This document shows, piece by piece, positions 36,126 to 46,286 of a stretch of DNA of 64,000 nucleotides (the stretch's first letter is position 1; each line of letters begins with the position of its first letter). The position numbers and the translations under genes were made by a program. The DNA is from Actinophytocola sp. (GTDB lineage Bacteria > Actinomycetota > Actinomycetes > Mycobacteriales > Pseudonocardiaceae), in contig WHUB01000002.1 in assembly GCA_009377395.1 (NCBI GenBank), positions 47,231 through 111,230 of the forward strand, in the 5' to 3' direction. Under the pieces are notes generated by a model. It searched no databases. It was not told the DNA's origin and saw only the letters and a list, made by a program, of their open reading frames with translations.

Positions 36126-36159
36126 CTATGGAGTGGCGGAGCCCGTCCGCCACGCATAG
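36126..36159. repeat. Extended inverted repeat upstream of the sigma-factor fusion gene
   Basis: CTATG-gag-TGGCGGA-gcccg-TCCGCCA-cg-CATAG. Confidence 0.7.
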
Positions 36160-36347
36160 TGTGACGAAAATGCCGACTGAGCGTGACGCTTTTACGCCAC
36201 AGGCAAAGTTGTGCCACCCACCATCGAGGTAAGTCAATGCACACTCCGTAATTTCGTCGGGAGTGTCCGAAACTCGTCGCGGCCCCCTGTGCCGAGAGCG
36301 GCGGCGGGTGTATAGACTGGTCCTCACGCCGAAATCACGGCGTAAAT

Positions 36348-36420
36348 GCGGACGTAGCGCAGCTGGTAGCGCATCACCTTGCCAAGGTGAGGGTCGCGGG
36401 TTCGAGTCCCGTCGTCCGCT
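36348..36420 (+). tRNA. tRNA-Gly(GCC)
   Basis: Cloverleaf: GCGGACG...CGTCCGC acceptor, anticodon loop TTGCCAA, GGTTCGAGTCCC T-arm. Confidence 0.97.
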
Positions 36421-36664
36421 CAGTCCAGCACCGCCCGCGCGGCGGTGATCTCCTCGGCGAGCACCCGGTGCAGTTCAGGCGCGTGCTCATCGACGGCGGC
36501 CCAGACGACGTCGTCATCGACGGTCCAGTATGCGTGCGCGATCCGATTGCGCATCCCTCTGATCAGCGGCCACTCGACGGCCGGATGGGCAGCAAGCCAC
36601 GGTTCGCCGAGTCGTTCAGGGTCGCGTCGACGTAGAGCAGATGCTCCGCCGTCCGCTCGTCCAT
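36420..36664 (-). pseudogene. HepT-family toxin remnant (internal deletion and frameshift)
   Basis: ATG frame MDERTAEHLLYVDATLNDSANRG...* ; other frame DPERLGEPWLAAHPAVEWPLIRGMRNRIAHAYWTVDDDVVWAAVDEHAPELHRVLAEEITAARAVLD* with Rx4HxY (RNRIAHAY). Confidence 0.7.
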
Positions 36665-36665
36665 C

Positions 36666-37205
36666 TCAGGCTGCGATGTCGAGTTGGCGCCGGTGGCGGT
36701 CGACTCGCTGACGGAACAGCTCGTTGGATTCCAGCTCCTTGGTCGTGACCACGTCGACCGAGCAACCGAGCAGGTCGGCCAGCTCCTCGTCCAGACCGAC
36801 GTAGTCGGCGAACGACGCGTCAGGGGTCAGCTCGATCAACAGGTCGAGATCGGAGTCCGGGCGGTCGTCGCCACGAGCGACCGAACCGAAGATCCAGGCG
36901 TGGTCGATCGGATAGCGACCAAGAAGGTGTGCGACTTCGCTGTGGTATCGCTCGAGCAGCTCCGAAGGCCGGATCGCGTTCACCAGCGTCGGTTCGAACT
37001 GGAAGCCCGCGCCACGCAGCAACCGTTCGAGCATGGCGACGGACGGCTGCCGGGCGCCGGACTCGACGTTCGACACGGTGGACTGCGGCACGCCCGCGAC
37101 CTGCGCGAGTTCGCGCTGAGACATCCCGCGACGCAGTCGAGCCTCGCGGACAAGCTCGGCCGCAGTCGAGCTCGAGCTCGATGTCTCGTCACGGGTGCCA
37201 GTCAC
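36666..37205 (-). CDS. HTH (XRE)-MNT nucleotidyltransferase fusion, antitoxin of MNT/HepT type
   Basis: XRE LRRGMSQRELAQVAGVPQSTVSNVESGARQPSVAMLERLL; MNT WIFGSVARGDDRPDSDLDLLIEL. Confidence 0.9.
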   Translation of the reverse strand: MTGTRDETSSSSSTAAELVREARLRRGMSQRELAQVAGVPQSTVSNVESGARQPSVAMLERLLRGAGFQFEPTLVNAIRPSELLERYHSEVAHLLGRYPIDHAWIFGSVARGDDRPDSDLDLLIELTPDASFADYVGLDEELADLLGCSVDVVTTKELESNELFRQRVDRHRRQLDIAA

Positions 37206-37209
37206 ACCG

Positions 37210-37235
37210 CCTTGATAGCGGATCCGCTATCAAGG
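37210..37235. promoter_or_regulatory. 26-bp perfect palindrome CCTTGATAGCGGATCCGCTATCAAGG, candidate autoregulatory operator
   Basis: Exact reverse-complement symmetry, 4 bp upstream of the HTH-MNT GTG start. Confidence 0.85.
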
Positions 37236-37249
37236 TGGGAGCATTTGAC

Positions 37250-37903
37250 CTAGCCCGTGCCGAGGCCGACTGGGCAGGAGACGCCGGTGCCCGCGATGCC
37301 GCAGTAGCCGTTGGGGACCTTGTGCAGATACTGCTGGTGGTAGTCCTCGGCGTAGTAGAACTCGCCCAGCGGCGCGACCTCGGTGGTGATCACGCCGTGC
37401 CCGGCCTGCCGCAACGCCGCGCCGAACGACTCCGCCGATGCCTCCGCCGCCGCGCGCTGCTCGTCGTCGGCGTAGTAGATCGCCGACCGGTACTGCGTGC
37501 CGACGTCGTTGCCCTGCCGCATCCCCTGCGTCGGGTCGTGGTTCTCCCAGAACACCTTCAACAGCTGCTCGTAGCTGACTCGCTCCGGGTCGTAGACGAC
37601 GAGCACCGCCTCGGTATGCCCGGTGCGGCCGGTGCAGACCTCCTCGTACGTGGGGTTCGGCGTGTAGCCGCCCGCGTAGCCGACCGCCGTCGAGTAGACG
37701 CCCGCCGTCCGCCAGAACAGCCGTTCCGCACCCCAGAAGCAGCCCATGCCGAAGACCGCCGTCCGCAGCCCCGCCGGGAACGGCGGCGTCAGCCGGGCGT
37801 CGGTGTTGACCGCGTGCCGCTCGGCGACAGTGATCGGTTCAGCTCGTCCTGGCAGTGCCTCGGGCTCGCTGACTTGCCTAGTCTTGTCACCGGAAAACCA
37901 CAT
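37250..37903 (-). CDS. msrA: Peptide-methionine (S)-S-oxide reductase
   Basis: [48 protein letters not shown]. Confidence 0.96.
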   Translation of the reverse strand: MWFSGDKTRQVSEPEALPGRAEPITVAERHAVNTDARLTPPFPAGLRTAVFGMGCFWGAERLFWRTAGVYSTAVGYAGGYTPNPTYEEVCTGRTGHTEAVLVVYDPERVSYEQLLKVFWENHDPTQGMRQGNDVGTQYRSAIYYADDEQRAAAEASAESFGAALRQAGHGVITTEVAPLGEFYYAEDYHQQYLHKVPNGYCGIAGTGVSCPVGLGTG

Positions 37904-37967
37904 GGTTCTACAGTGCCACGACAACCGGCCCGCATCCGAGCACGTCACGAAAAGGTAAGGGTGGACA

Positions 37968-39131
37968 GTGGGGAACTTCGGCGACTTCCAGGCGGCGATC
38001 TACGCCGAGGGCATGTTCGGCGGCACGCCGCCGAAGCTCACCACCGATCTCGCCCACCTCGAGGACCGAGCGGGGGAGAAACTCAGCGCCGAGGCGATGG
38101 GCTACATCGTGCCGAGCGCCGGATCGGGCGCCACCGCGCGGGTGAACCGGGACGCGTTCGACCGCTGGCGCATCGTGCCGCGCATGCTGCGCAACGGCCC
38201 CGACCGTGACCTCTCCTGCACCATCCTCGGCACCGCGATGCCCGCCCCGGTGCTGTTCGCCCCGGTCGGCGTGCAGACGCTGGCGCATGCCGAGGGCGAG
38301 CTGGCCACCGCACGAGCCGCCGCCGCGCTCGGACTCACCTACACCCACTCGACGCAGGCCAGCTACTCCATCGAGGCGGCTGCCGAGGCGAACGGTGACG
38401 CTTCGCGCTGGTTCCAGCTGTACTTCCCGAACGAACGCGAGCTGTGCGTCAGCTTCTTGGAACGCGCCAAGACCGCCGGGTACTCGACCGTCGTCGTCAC
38501 GCTGGACACCACGATGCTCGGCTGGCGGCCCGCCGACCTCGACCGGGGCTTCCTGCCGTTCCTCGCGAGCACCGGCATCGCGAACTACCTCACCGATCCG
38601 GTGTTCAAGGACTCGCTCGCCAAGCCGCCCGAGGATGACCCGGCGATGGCGGCGCTGCGGTTCGCGCAGGTCTTCCCCAACCCCGGCCTCAACTGGGACG
38701 ACATCACCTTCGTGCGGGAACACTGGGACGGCCCCGTCGTGCTCAAGGGCATCCTCTCGGCCGAGGACGCCAGGCTCGCCGCCGACAACGGCGTGGACGG
38801 CATCGTCGTGTCCAACCACGGCGGCAGGCAGGTCGATGGCGCCATCGCCGCGCTCGACGCGCTGCCCGGCATCGCCGACGTCGTCGGCGACCGGCTCACC
38901 GTGCTGTTCGACTCCGGCGTGCGCACCGGCGCCGACGTCGTCAAGGCGATCGCCCTCGGCGCGCAGGCGGTGCTGCTCGGCAGGCCATACCTGTACGGCC
39001 TAGCGCTGGCCGGCCAAGAGGGTGTCGAGCACGTGCTGCGCTGCCTGCTGGCCGAGCTGGACATCACGCTCACCGGCGCCGGGTACACCAGCCACCGGCA
39101 GCTGAGCAGGGAGTCGCTGGTCACGGCGTGA
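37968..39131 (+). CDS. FMN-dependent alpha-hydroxy acid oxidase (lactate 2-monooxygenase-like)
   Basis: [63 protein letters not shown]. Confidence 0.92.
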   Translation: MGNFGDFQAAIYAEGMFGGTPPKLTTDLAHLEDRAGEKLSAEAMGYIVPSAGSGATARVNRDAFDRWRIVPRMLRNGPDRDLSCTILGTAMPAPVLFAPVGVQTLAHAEGELATARAAAALGLTYTHSTQASYSIEAAAEANGDASRWFQLYFPNERELCVSFLERAKTAGYSTVVVTLDTTMLGWRPADLDRGFLPFLASTGIANYLTDPVFKDSLAKPPEDDPAMAALRFAQVFPNPGLNWDDITFVREHWDGPVVLKGILSAEDARLAADNGVDGIVVSNHGGRQVDGAIAALDALPGIADVVGDRLTVLFDSGVRTGADVVKAIALGAQAVLLGRPYLYGLALAGQEGVEHVLRCLLAELDITLTGAGYTSHRQLSRESLVTA

Positions 39132-39167
39132 TCGCGAGCGAAGCCGGATAAGCGTACGCTCACCGGC

Positions 39168-39791
39168 ATGGGAATCGCCGCACAGGAACGTCAGGCGCTG
39201 TGTGATCTGTTCACCGAGGTCGGCCCGGCGGCGCCGACGCTGTGTGGCGGCTGGCAGACCAAGGACCTCGCCGCGCACCTCGTCGTCCGGGAGCGCAGGC
39301 CGGAGGCGGCGGGCATCCTGCTCAAGCCACTCGCCGATCGGCTGGACCGGATACAGCAGGACTACGCCGCCAAGCCGTGGTCCGACCTGGTGCAGCAGGT
39401 CCGGTCCGGCCCGCCGTGGTACTGGCCCACCCGCATCGGCACGCTTGACGAGCTGACCAACACCGCCGAGTTCTTCATCCACCACGAGGACGTCCGGCGC
39501 GCGAAGCCCGGCTGGGAGCCACGCGAGCCGGACAAGCGCCGCGACGCCGCGCTGTGGCAGATCGTGTCGCGGATGGGCAAGCTGCTGCTGCGGTCGAGCC
39601 CGGTCGGGATCCAGCTACGCACGCCGTCCGGCAGGCAGACGACGGCCAAGCACGCGGCGAACCCGGTGACGGTCATCGGCGAGTCGGGCGAGCTGCTGCT
39701 CTACGCCTACGGCCGCGACGAGACCCGGCTGGACTTCGACGGCGACCCGACCGCCGTCGACACCGTGCAGAGCATCAGCCGGGGCCTGTAG
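39168..39791 (+). CDS. TIGR03085-like / maleylpyruvate isomerase-type metal-binding protein
   Basis: ERQALCDLFTEVGPAAPTLCGGWQTKDLAAHLVVRERRPEAA; EFFIHHEDVRRA. Confidence 0.85.
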   Translation: MGIAAQERQALCDLFTEVGPAAPTLCGGWQTKDLAAHLVVRERRPEAAGILLKPLADRLDRIQQDYAAKPWSDLVQQVRSGPPWYWPTRIGTLDELTNTAEFFIHHEDVRRAKPGWEPREPDKRRDAALWQIVSRMGKLLLRSSPVGIQLRTPSGRQTTAKHAANPVTVIGESGELLLYAYGRDETRLDFDGDPTAVDTVQSISRGL

Positions 39792-39799
39792 GAGAGCCG

Positions 39800-40177
39800 G
39801 TGACCGGTCGGGACTCGCGGCTCGCGCTCGCACTGGCCCTGCTCCTCGGCGGGGTCGGCACCCTGCACTTCGCTGTACCCAAGTTCTTCGACGCGCTGAT
39901 CCCTCGCGCGCTGCCGGGCTCACCGCGCGCCTGGACCTACGGATCCGGTGTCGCCGAGCTCGGCTGCGCCGCCGCCGTCGCGGTGCCGCGAACCCGCCGC
40001 ATAGGCGCGACCCTCACCGCGCTGCTGTTCATCGCGGTGTTTCCCGGCAACGTCAAGATGGCCGTGGACTATCACGCCACCCGCAAGCCGCTGCCGATAC
40101 GGATCGCGACCCTGCTCCGGCTGCCGTTGCAGGCGCCGTTGGTGGCCTGGGCGTGGCGGGTGCGCGACCGCGCGTAG
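39800..40177 (+). CDS. DoxX-like membrane protein
   Basis: LGGVGTLHFAVPKFFDALIPRALPGSPRAWTYGSGVAEL; four TM. Confidence 0.8.
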   Translation: MTGRDSRLALALALLLGGVGTLHFAVPKFFDALIPRALPGSPRAWTYGSGVAELGCAAAVAVPRTRRIGATLTALLFIAVFPGNVKMAVDYHATRKPLPIRIATLLRLPLQAPLVAWAWRVRDRA

Positions 40178-40264
40178 CCCCGCGACTCCAGAGAGCATCC
40201 AGATCGGCCATCGGCTAAGTTACGACCAGGCATGACGTGGCGGTCGATCGCGAAGGGAGTCCCG

Positions 40265-41350
40265 GTGAGCTGGCAGGAAGAGCTGCGCACGCTTGACGAG
40301 GACTTCTCGGCCGGGAAGATCACCGCCGACCAGTACCGGGAACGACGGGACCAGGTGCTGTCGTCGGCGGCCACGCCCCAGGACCAGCACGAAGGCAACA
40401 GCTACGACGAGACCACCCAATTCGTCGCCAAGAGCCAGGAAACCGAGGACACCGGCGAGGACGCGGAGAAGACGAAGGTGGTGCGGCCAGCGCAGCCGCC
40501 GGTGTCGCCGCCCGGTGGCTTTCCCCAGCAGTACCCGCAGTCCCCCGCCGGCGGATTTCCACAGCAGCAGCCGGCCTGGCACCAGCCTCAGCCCGACGCG
40601 TCCCCGCCGTGGAGCGGACAGGACTTCCCGCCGATCGCGCCGCTGACCGACCAGAGCTGGTTCCAGGAAGAGGACCACACCGACCGGACGACCACTATCG
40701 CCGTGTCGGCGGTCGTCATCCTGCTCGTCGCCGGTCTGGCGGTCGGCGGATGGCTGCTGTGGTTGCGAGGCCCGTCGGAGTCGCCGAGCACGGCGGTCGC
40801 GGCGGCGGAGCTGACCACGACGCCACCGACCACCATCACCACGACAACAACGACGCCGCCCGCGCCACCGCCGCCCACGAGCAACGCCGCAGCACTGGTC
40901 ACACCGCCCGGCCAGAAGCGCCCGGGCGGCGGCCCGTTCGACCTCGCGGCGCTGAACAAGAAGACCCTGCTGCCGTCCTCGATGCTGGACGAGCTCGCGG
41001 CGGCCAAAATGGACACCGGACTACTCAGGATCACCATGGTCGACAAGTCGATCATGGCTGTGCTGGCGGTCGAGCTCACGAAGAAGGACCGGGTCGACGA
41101 GGTCGCCGACGCCTATGCCAAGGCGCAGGCACGCGGCGGCCTGGCGCGCGATGGCGGCCTCTCGATGCGCGGCGTCCAGGTGTACAGCGCACCGAAGCGG
41201 TCCAACAAGGCGGTGTTCCGCGCCGTCTACGTCCTGCACAACCGGGTGATCATCGTGGGGGCCATCGGCACGAACCGCGGCGACGCCGAGCGGCAGTTCG
41301 AGAAGCTGCTGCGGGACCAGGTCGACCACGCGCCGCCGACCGCTCGTTGA
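40265..41350 (+). CDS. Single-pass membrane protein with Pro/Thr-rich linker
   Basis: N-terminal SWQEELRTLDEDFSAGKITADQYRERRDQVL, TM, TTTPPTTITTTTTTPPAPPPP linker. Confidence 0.8.
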   Translation: MSWQEELRTLDEDFSAGKITADQYRERRDQVLSSAATPQDQHEGNSYDETTQFVAKSQETEDTGEDAEKTKVVRPAQPPVSPPGGFPQQYPQSPAGGFPQQQPAWHQPQPDASPPWSGQDFPPIAPLTDQSWFQEEDHTDRTTTIAVSAVVILLVAGLAVGGWLLWLRGPSESPSTAVAAAELTTTPPTTITTTTTTPPAPPPPTSNAAALVTPPGQKRPGGGPFDLAALNKKTLLPSSMLDELAAAKMDTGLLRITMVDKSIMAVLAVELTKKDRVDEVADAYAKAQARGGLARDGGLSMRGVQVYSAPKRSNKAVFRAVYVLHNRVIIVGAIGTNRGDAERQFEKLLRDQVDHAPPTAR

Positions 41351-41488
41351 TCCCGACCCGCCCCGCGATCGGACCCACCGTAGCGGCTGTTCGGTCGATT
41401 GAACTGGGCACCGAACCGGCTTAGCGTCATTTTCAGCCATGGAAACAGTCGCCAGTGATCTATGGCCACATCATGGCTGGAGTGAGAA

Positions 41489-42484
41489 ATGACCCCGATC
41501 CACACCCCTCGTCACCGACGCCGTCTCATGACGGTTCTCGCGGCCGTGCTCGCCCTGGTAGTCGTCCCGTTGCTTCCGGTGACCGCCAGCGCGGAAGACG
41601 CCGCCGTTTCGAATCCGTTGACAATAAATTGGGCAAGCCTCTTGCCCGGATTCATCGGGCCGTTCGATCCAGCCAGTTCCGATGAATGCCTATCCGGAAA
41701 GGACATCTGTGCCAAGAAGACCATCAGGGAGATGGAAAACCAGCTCAATTCCCTTGTCGAGAACTGCGACCACAATGCGGTGTTCTCGCTCGCCTACACC
41801 CGGATCACGCAGGGATACAACTGGATTCGAACCACGACCAACGCCGACGGTAGCCGCTACTACCAGGACACGGCATGGCTGAACTACGTCGTCGAGACGT
41901 TCGCGCGGGCGTACCTGGGGGCGTTCGACAAATGGACCGCCAACGACCCGACGCTGCCCGCGGCGTGGCAGATCGCGTTCGACGCCGCGGCGGCGAAGCG
42001 AGCCACCGGCACCGGCAACCTACTGCTGGGGATCAACGCCCACATCAACCGCGATCTGGCGTTCGTGATGGCGGCGAGCGGGCTGGTCCGGCCTGACGGC
42101 CAGTCGGGCAAGCCGGACTACGACAAGGTCAACGAGCTGCTGCTGATGCTGACGAAGCCGCTCACCGCCGAGCTTGCCGCACGCCTCGACTCGTCCATGG
42201 CCAGTGGCGATGCCAGCCTGGCCGACCCGGCCAGCTACCAGCTGATCGTCGGCTGGCGCGAGCGGGCGTGGCGTAACGCCGAAGCACTGGCCAGCGCGAC
42301 GACGGACGAAGAGTGGGAGCTCACCGCCGCGAGGATCGAGCGAGACGCCGCGGCCGAAGGCGCGCTGCTGCTGACGTCCAACGCCTACCTGCCACCACTG
42401 ACGACGTCACAGAAACGCGACACGTACTGCGCCGCGAACCACTCCGACCCGGCCCCCATGTCCTATCCGTTCAGTCTGAAGTAG
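41489..42484 (+). CDS. Secreted DUF5995-like protein
   Basis: Signal peptide TVLAAVLALVVVPLLPVTASA; NLLLGINAHINRDLAFVMAASGL. Confidence 0.82.
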   Translation: MTPIHTPRHRRRLMTVLAAVLALVVVPLLPVTASAEDAAVSNPLTINWASLLPGFIGPFDPASSDECLSGKDICAKKTIREMENQLNSLVENCDHNAVFSLAYTRITQGYNWIRTTTNADGSRYYQDTAWLNYVVETFARAYLGAFDKWTANDPTLPAAWQIAFDAAAAKRATGTGNLLLGINAHINRDLAFVMAASGLVRPDGQSGKPDYDKVNELLLMLTKPLTAELAARLDSSMASGDASLADPASYQLIVGWRERAWRNAEALASATTDEEWELTAARIERDAAAEGALLLTSNAYLPPLTTSQKRDTYCAANHSDPAPMSYPFSLK

Positions 42485-42493
42485 GAACGCCCG

Positions 42494-42539
42494 CCAGGGA
42501 GTCAGCCGGGGAGCGCGGGGGGGTGAACCGACTCCCTGG
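42494..42539. terminator. Probable bidirectional stem-loop between convergent genes
   Basis: 10-bp perfect arms CCAGGGAGTC/GACTCCCTGG with 26-nt loop; no U-tract. Confidence 0.5.
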
Positions 42540-42563
42540 GCAGGGCGTGGCACGCGTGGCGAC

Positions 42564-42785
42564 TCAGTCGCCACCTGCGCCGCCGGGATGCTGGCCGTTC
42601 GCCGCACACCATTCTTCGACGGTCTGATCCTGTGCTTCGGCCGCGGCCTCCAGCGCCTGGAACGGCGGGGCCTTGCGCTTGTGCTCCTCGCCGTTCGGCC
42701 CCGGTTCCGCCGTCGCGATACCGGCGCCGCCACCAATCAGCAGCGCGATCGCCACGGGCGCCACGAGCCTGCTCAGTCGCATCAT
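42564..42785 (-). CDS. Small secreted protein
   Basis: MMRLSRLVAPVAIALLIGGGAGIATAEPGPNGEEHKRKAPPFQALEAAAEAQDQTVEEWCAANGQHPGGAGGD. Confidence 0.65.
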   Translation of the reverse strand: MMRLSRLVAPVAIALLIGGGAGIATAEPGPNGEEHKRKAPPFQALEAAAEAQDQTVEEWCAANGQHPGGAGGD

Positions 42786-42895
42786 TGCTCCTTTTCGTTG
42801 CGCTACATTCACAACGGCATCCTGCGGCCAGATCGGCAGGCACGGCCCCAACTTTCGATGTCGCTTGAACGTTGGATTCTGGGTAGTATTTCCCG

Positions 42896-43590
42896 GTGCA
42901 TTCGCTAGGGCAATCAACGTCCACGTCGTCGCGATCGGTGGCGTTGTTCGTTGTTTTTCTGGCGATTGTGGCGGCGTGCGGAACGAGCGATATCGAAAAG
43001 GATTCCGCGCCGCAGGGTGCCGCATTGGCGCCCTCTTTCGCGCCAATTCCGGCCACGCACGTACCCGCGACCACGAGCACCCGCCGCGTCCGGCCGGGCC
43101 GTCGGTCGCGCCGCGCCCGCCGACGGTCACCACGGCCCGGATCACCGACGCCACCGACGACGTCCACTGGACGCTGCGTCCGCCACCCGGCTACACCGAC
43201 ATCACCGCCGCCGCGCTCAGCAGGACGGCGGAGGGGTTCACGCTGCGGGTGCGGTTCGCGGCCGCGCCGCCACCCCGGCAGCCGGACAGCGACACCACCG
43301 GAGACGGCGAGATCGACTACGAGATCTGGGCCAACCTCGCCGACAACGGCTGGGGGCCGAGCTACCCCGCCCGGCGTCATGACGTGGCGCGGTTCATGGC
43401 GGACAGCGGCGTCGACGTCCGCGCGGACGTCGCCACCCTGGTTTTCCGGTTCCCGCTCACGCTGCTGGACGGCGCCACCACCTTCCGATGGGCGACGGCC
43501 ACCGAATGGGGCAGCTACCAGACGCTCGCCACCCCGGCGGCCGACACCGACTACGCCCCCGACATCGGCGCGGCGGCCTTCCCCGGCTGA
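42896..43590 (+). pseudogene. Lipoprotein gene with apparent frameshift near 43050-43100
   Basis: Signal/lipobox LFVVFLAIVAACGTS in one frame; mature domain PPTVTTARITDATDDVHWTLRPPPGYTDITAAALSRTAEGFTLRVRF in another. Confidence 0.6.
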
Positions 43591-43711
43591 CGCGCGGTGA
43601 TCGCGGTCACCGGGCTCTGGTGATACAAGACCCTTGCCGCAACAATTCGTTAGCCTGCACGTTCACAGGCTGGAGGGTTCAACACAAGGCTGGGGGACGA
43701 AGGAGCGGGCA

Positions 43712-44470
43712 ATGGACATCACCTCGACAGCAGCGATCGTCACCGGCGGTGCGTCCGGGCTCGGCGGAGCGACGGCGGCGGCACTCGCCGCCAAGGGCGC
43801 GAGCGTGTTCGCGTTCGACCTGCCCGCCGCGATCGAGCAGGCCGAGCGCACCGAGGGCATCACCTACGTCGAGACCGACGTGACCGACCCGGAGCAGGTG
43901 CAGGCCGCCGTCGCGACGGCCGCAGGCGCGGGCGTCCCGCTGCGCACCGTGGTGAACTGCGCGGGCATCGGCCCGTCCGCCCGCATCCTGTCGAAGAAGG
44001 GCACGCACGACCTGGCGCTGTTCCGCAAGGTCATCGAGGTGAACCTGATCGGCACCTTCAACGTCACCACCCTCGCCGCCGAGGCCATCGCCAAGACCGA
44101 GCCGCTCGCCGACAACGCGCGCGGCGTCGTCATCAACACCGCCTCCATCGCCGCCTACGACGGGCAGATCGGCCAGGTCGCCTACGCCGCGTCCAAGGGC
44201 GGCGTCGTCGGGCTGAACCTGCCGGCCGCGCGCGACCTCGCCTCGTCCGGCATCCGCGTCATGACGATCGCCCCCGGCATCATCGACACCCCGATGCTGG
44301 CCACGGTCGGCGAGGAGTTCCGCGCCGCGCTCGCGGAGGGCATCCCGTTCCCGAAGCGGCTCGGCAAGCCGGCCGAGTACGCACAGCTCGCCATCGACAT
44401 CGTCGAGCACGACTACCTGAACGGCGAGGTCATCCGGCTGGACGGCTCGCTGCGGATGGCGCCGCGCTGA
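43712..44470 (+). CDS. SDR family oxidoreductase (3-hydroxyacyl-CoA dehydrogenase type)
   Basis: AAIVTGGASGLGGATAAALAAKGA; VAYAASKGGVVGLNLPAARDLAS. Confidence 0.92.
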   Translation: MDITSTAAIVTGGASGLGGATAAALAAKGASVFAFDLPAAIEQAERTEGITYVETDVTDPEQVQAAVATAAGAGVPLRTVVNCAGIGPSARILSKKGTHDLALFRKVIEVNLIGTFNVTTLAAEAIAKTEPLADNARGVVINTASIAAYDGQIGQVAYAASKGGVVGLNLPAARDLASSGIRVMTIAPGIIDTPMLATVGEEFRAALAEGIPFPKRLGKPAEYAQLAIDIVEHDYLNGEVIRLDGSLRMAPR

Positions 44471-44474
44471 CCCG

Positions 44475-46109
44475 CTACAGGTCGCCGATGTACGGCACGT
44501 CCGCCATCGCCGGTCCCGACATCCACACCCGCAGGGCGTGGGTGGCACGGACGTCGTCCTCGTTGTAGCGCAGCAGCCGCTCCCGCTGCCGCAGGGCGGG
44601 AGCGCTGCCGTCCATGCCGACGGCCTCGCGGTACCACCGCATCGACGCCTCGCCGCTCGCGTCGGGGTCGTCCCAGTCGTGGCCCGCCTGCCGCGCCACC
44701 ACCTTCAGGCCCTTCCCGGCCGTCGACAGGAAGGTGTCCGAGACGCTCTGGAACAGGTCTACCCACTCGTCGGAGTCGACGAACGCCTGCACCTCGCCGA
44801 CCTCGGGCACGCCCGGCTTGCCCGCGAACCGGGTCGCCGAGCCGAGCAGCCAGCGGTTCTCGGCGAGCGCGTTGTAGCAATAGGCGCGGAACGTCAGCCC
44901 CCGCCGCGCCGCCCTGGCGCGCACCTCGCCGAACCAGGACCAGAACTCGGCGAAGGAGCGGGCCTCGTCGTCGGTCGGCACCGGCTCCCAGGTCGCGAAC
45001 GAGTGGTAGCCGTGCGGCAGCCCGATGTCGGCGCCGGACAGCAGCGCGCCCCAGAGGTAGGCGCCGTGGTCGGCGAAGCTCTCCATGTCGACGTCGACCT
45101 CGACGTCGCCGCGTGGCACCACGACCTCGGGCACCTTCCGCACCACCGAGACACCGCCGCGCCACGCCCGCGCGAGCGCGACGGCGTGCTCGAACGTGGT
45201 GCCCGTCAGCGGCACCGGCGGCTCGCCCGCCGGGTCGAGCGCCGCCAGCGCGTCCACCGTCGCGACGCCGCGCTCCCGCAGGTTGACGGCGTCGTCGCCG
45301 CGCACCACCAGGCTGACGTCGCGGGCGTCGAGCAGCGCGGGCTCGCACACCGGCCACCACGGGCACTGCTTGCACTCCACGATCCGGGACGGCTGCGCCA
45401 GCGGCTGGGCGCCGGTAGCCGCCGCGACGGCGATGGCGTGCCGGTCGGCGAAGCGGCCGGCGTACTCGGCCATCGCGCTGCGGTCGCCGGGAAACGTCGG
45501 CGCGTCGAGGTCGTGCCACACCACGACGTCGGCGTCCAGCCCGATCACGCCGCCCCGCGCGGCATCCGGCTCGGCGTACCCGGCCGCGCGCAGCAGTTCG
45601 CGCAGGTGGGCGAGCCGCAGCTGGTCCCTCGGGTGGGAGCGCACCTTGCGCTCGGCGTCCTCCCGCGCGGCTGCCGGGTCGAGGTCGGTCAGCGCCGTCG
45701 TCATCGCCCCGGCGCCGGGGTCGGTGATCCGATGCCGCACCACGATCACCGGCAGGTAGCCGTGCTCGGTGCGCACCAGCACCTCGGCCCCGCCGCGCCG
45801 ACCGCCCTCGGTGTCGGCGGGCAGCAGGGCGCCCGACACGTACGGCGCACCGGCGGCCAGCGCCGCCGCCGTCGCCTCGACCCGCTCCCTCGGCTGCGCG
45901 GTGAGCGGCACGGACACCCAGCCGTCCGGCTGGGCGGTGCGGAGCCGCTCGATGACGTCGAGCCGATGCTCGGCCGCGTCCGCGATGCGCTGCTCGGCCG
46001 CCGGGTTGGGCGGCGCCAGCTCGACGTCGGCGTACGCGGGGTCGTTCTCGAGGTGCACGCGACGCCTGCACCTCGTCAGCACCCCCGCGTCGAGCAGCAC
46101 GTCAGCCAT
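44475..46109 (-). CDS. TM0106-like RecB-family nuclease with C-terminal RNase H-like domain
   Basis: IVECKQCPWWPVCEPAL Cys cluster; VDVDMESFADHGAYLWG; RLLRYNEDDVRATHALRVW. Confidence 0.83.
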   Translation of the reverse strand: MADVLLDAGVLTRCRRRVHLENDPAYADVELAPPNPAAEQRIADAAEHRLDVIERLRTAQPDGWVSVPLTAQPRERVEATAAALAAGAPYVSGALLPADTEGGRRGGAEVLVRTEHGYLPVIVVRHRITDPGAGAMTTALTDLDPAAAREDAERKVRSHPRDQLRLAHLRELLRAAGYAEPDAARGGVIGLDADVVVWHDLDAPTFPGDRSAMAEYAGRFADRHAIAVAAATGAQPLAQPSRIVECKQCPWWPVCEPALLDARDVSLVVRGDDAVNLRERGVATVDALAALDPAGEPPVPLTGTTFEHAVALARAWRGGVSVVRKVPEVVVPRGDVEVDVDMESFADHGAYLWGALLSGADIGLPHGYHSFATWEPVPTDDEARSFAEFWSWFGEVRARAARRGLTFRAYCYNALAENRWLLGSATRFAGKPGVPEVGEVQAFVDSDEWVDLFQSVSDTFLSTAGKGLKVVARQAGHDWDDPDASGEASMRWYREAVGMDGSAPALRQRERLLRYNEDDVRATHALRVWMSGPAMADVPYIGDL

Positions 46110-46286
46110 GCGGCCTCCTGCTCGCGCGCGGACACCGCGCCATTGGCCTCACGTCGGCCAGCATGGTGTCCGATGATTCGGACCTGCAAGCAGTCCTCAT
46201 GCCACCACCCTAAGCGCAGCCACCGACACCCCGTGCGGAGCGTGTCCCGCTGGGCGACCGGGCCACCCGGGAAGTAAGTTGATCGC

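Noticed and set aside
46168-46183. GTCCGA-TGAT-TCGGAC inverted repeat between divergent genes
   Set aside because: Only 6-bp arms and no linked regulator; resemblance to the hmgA palindrome may be chance
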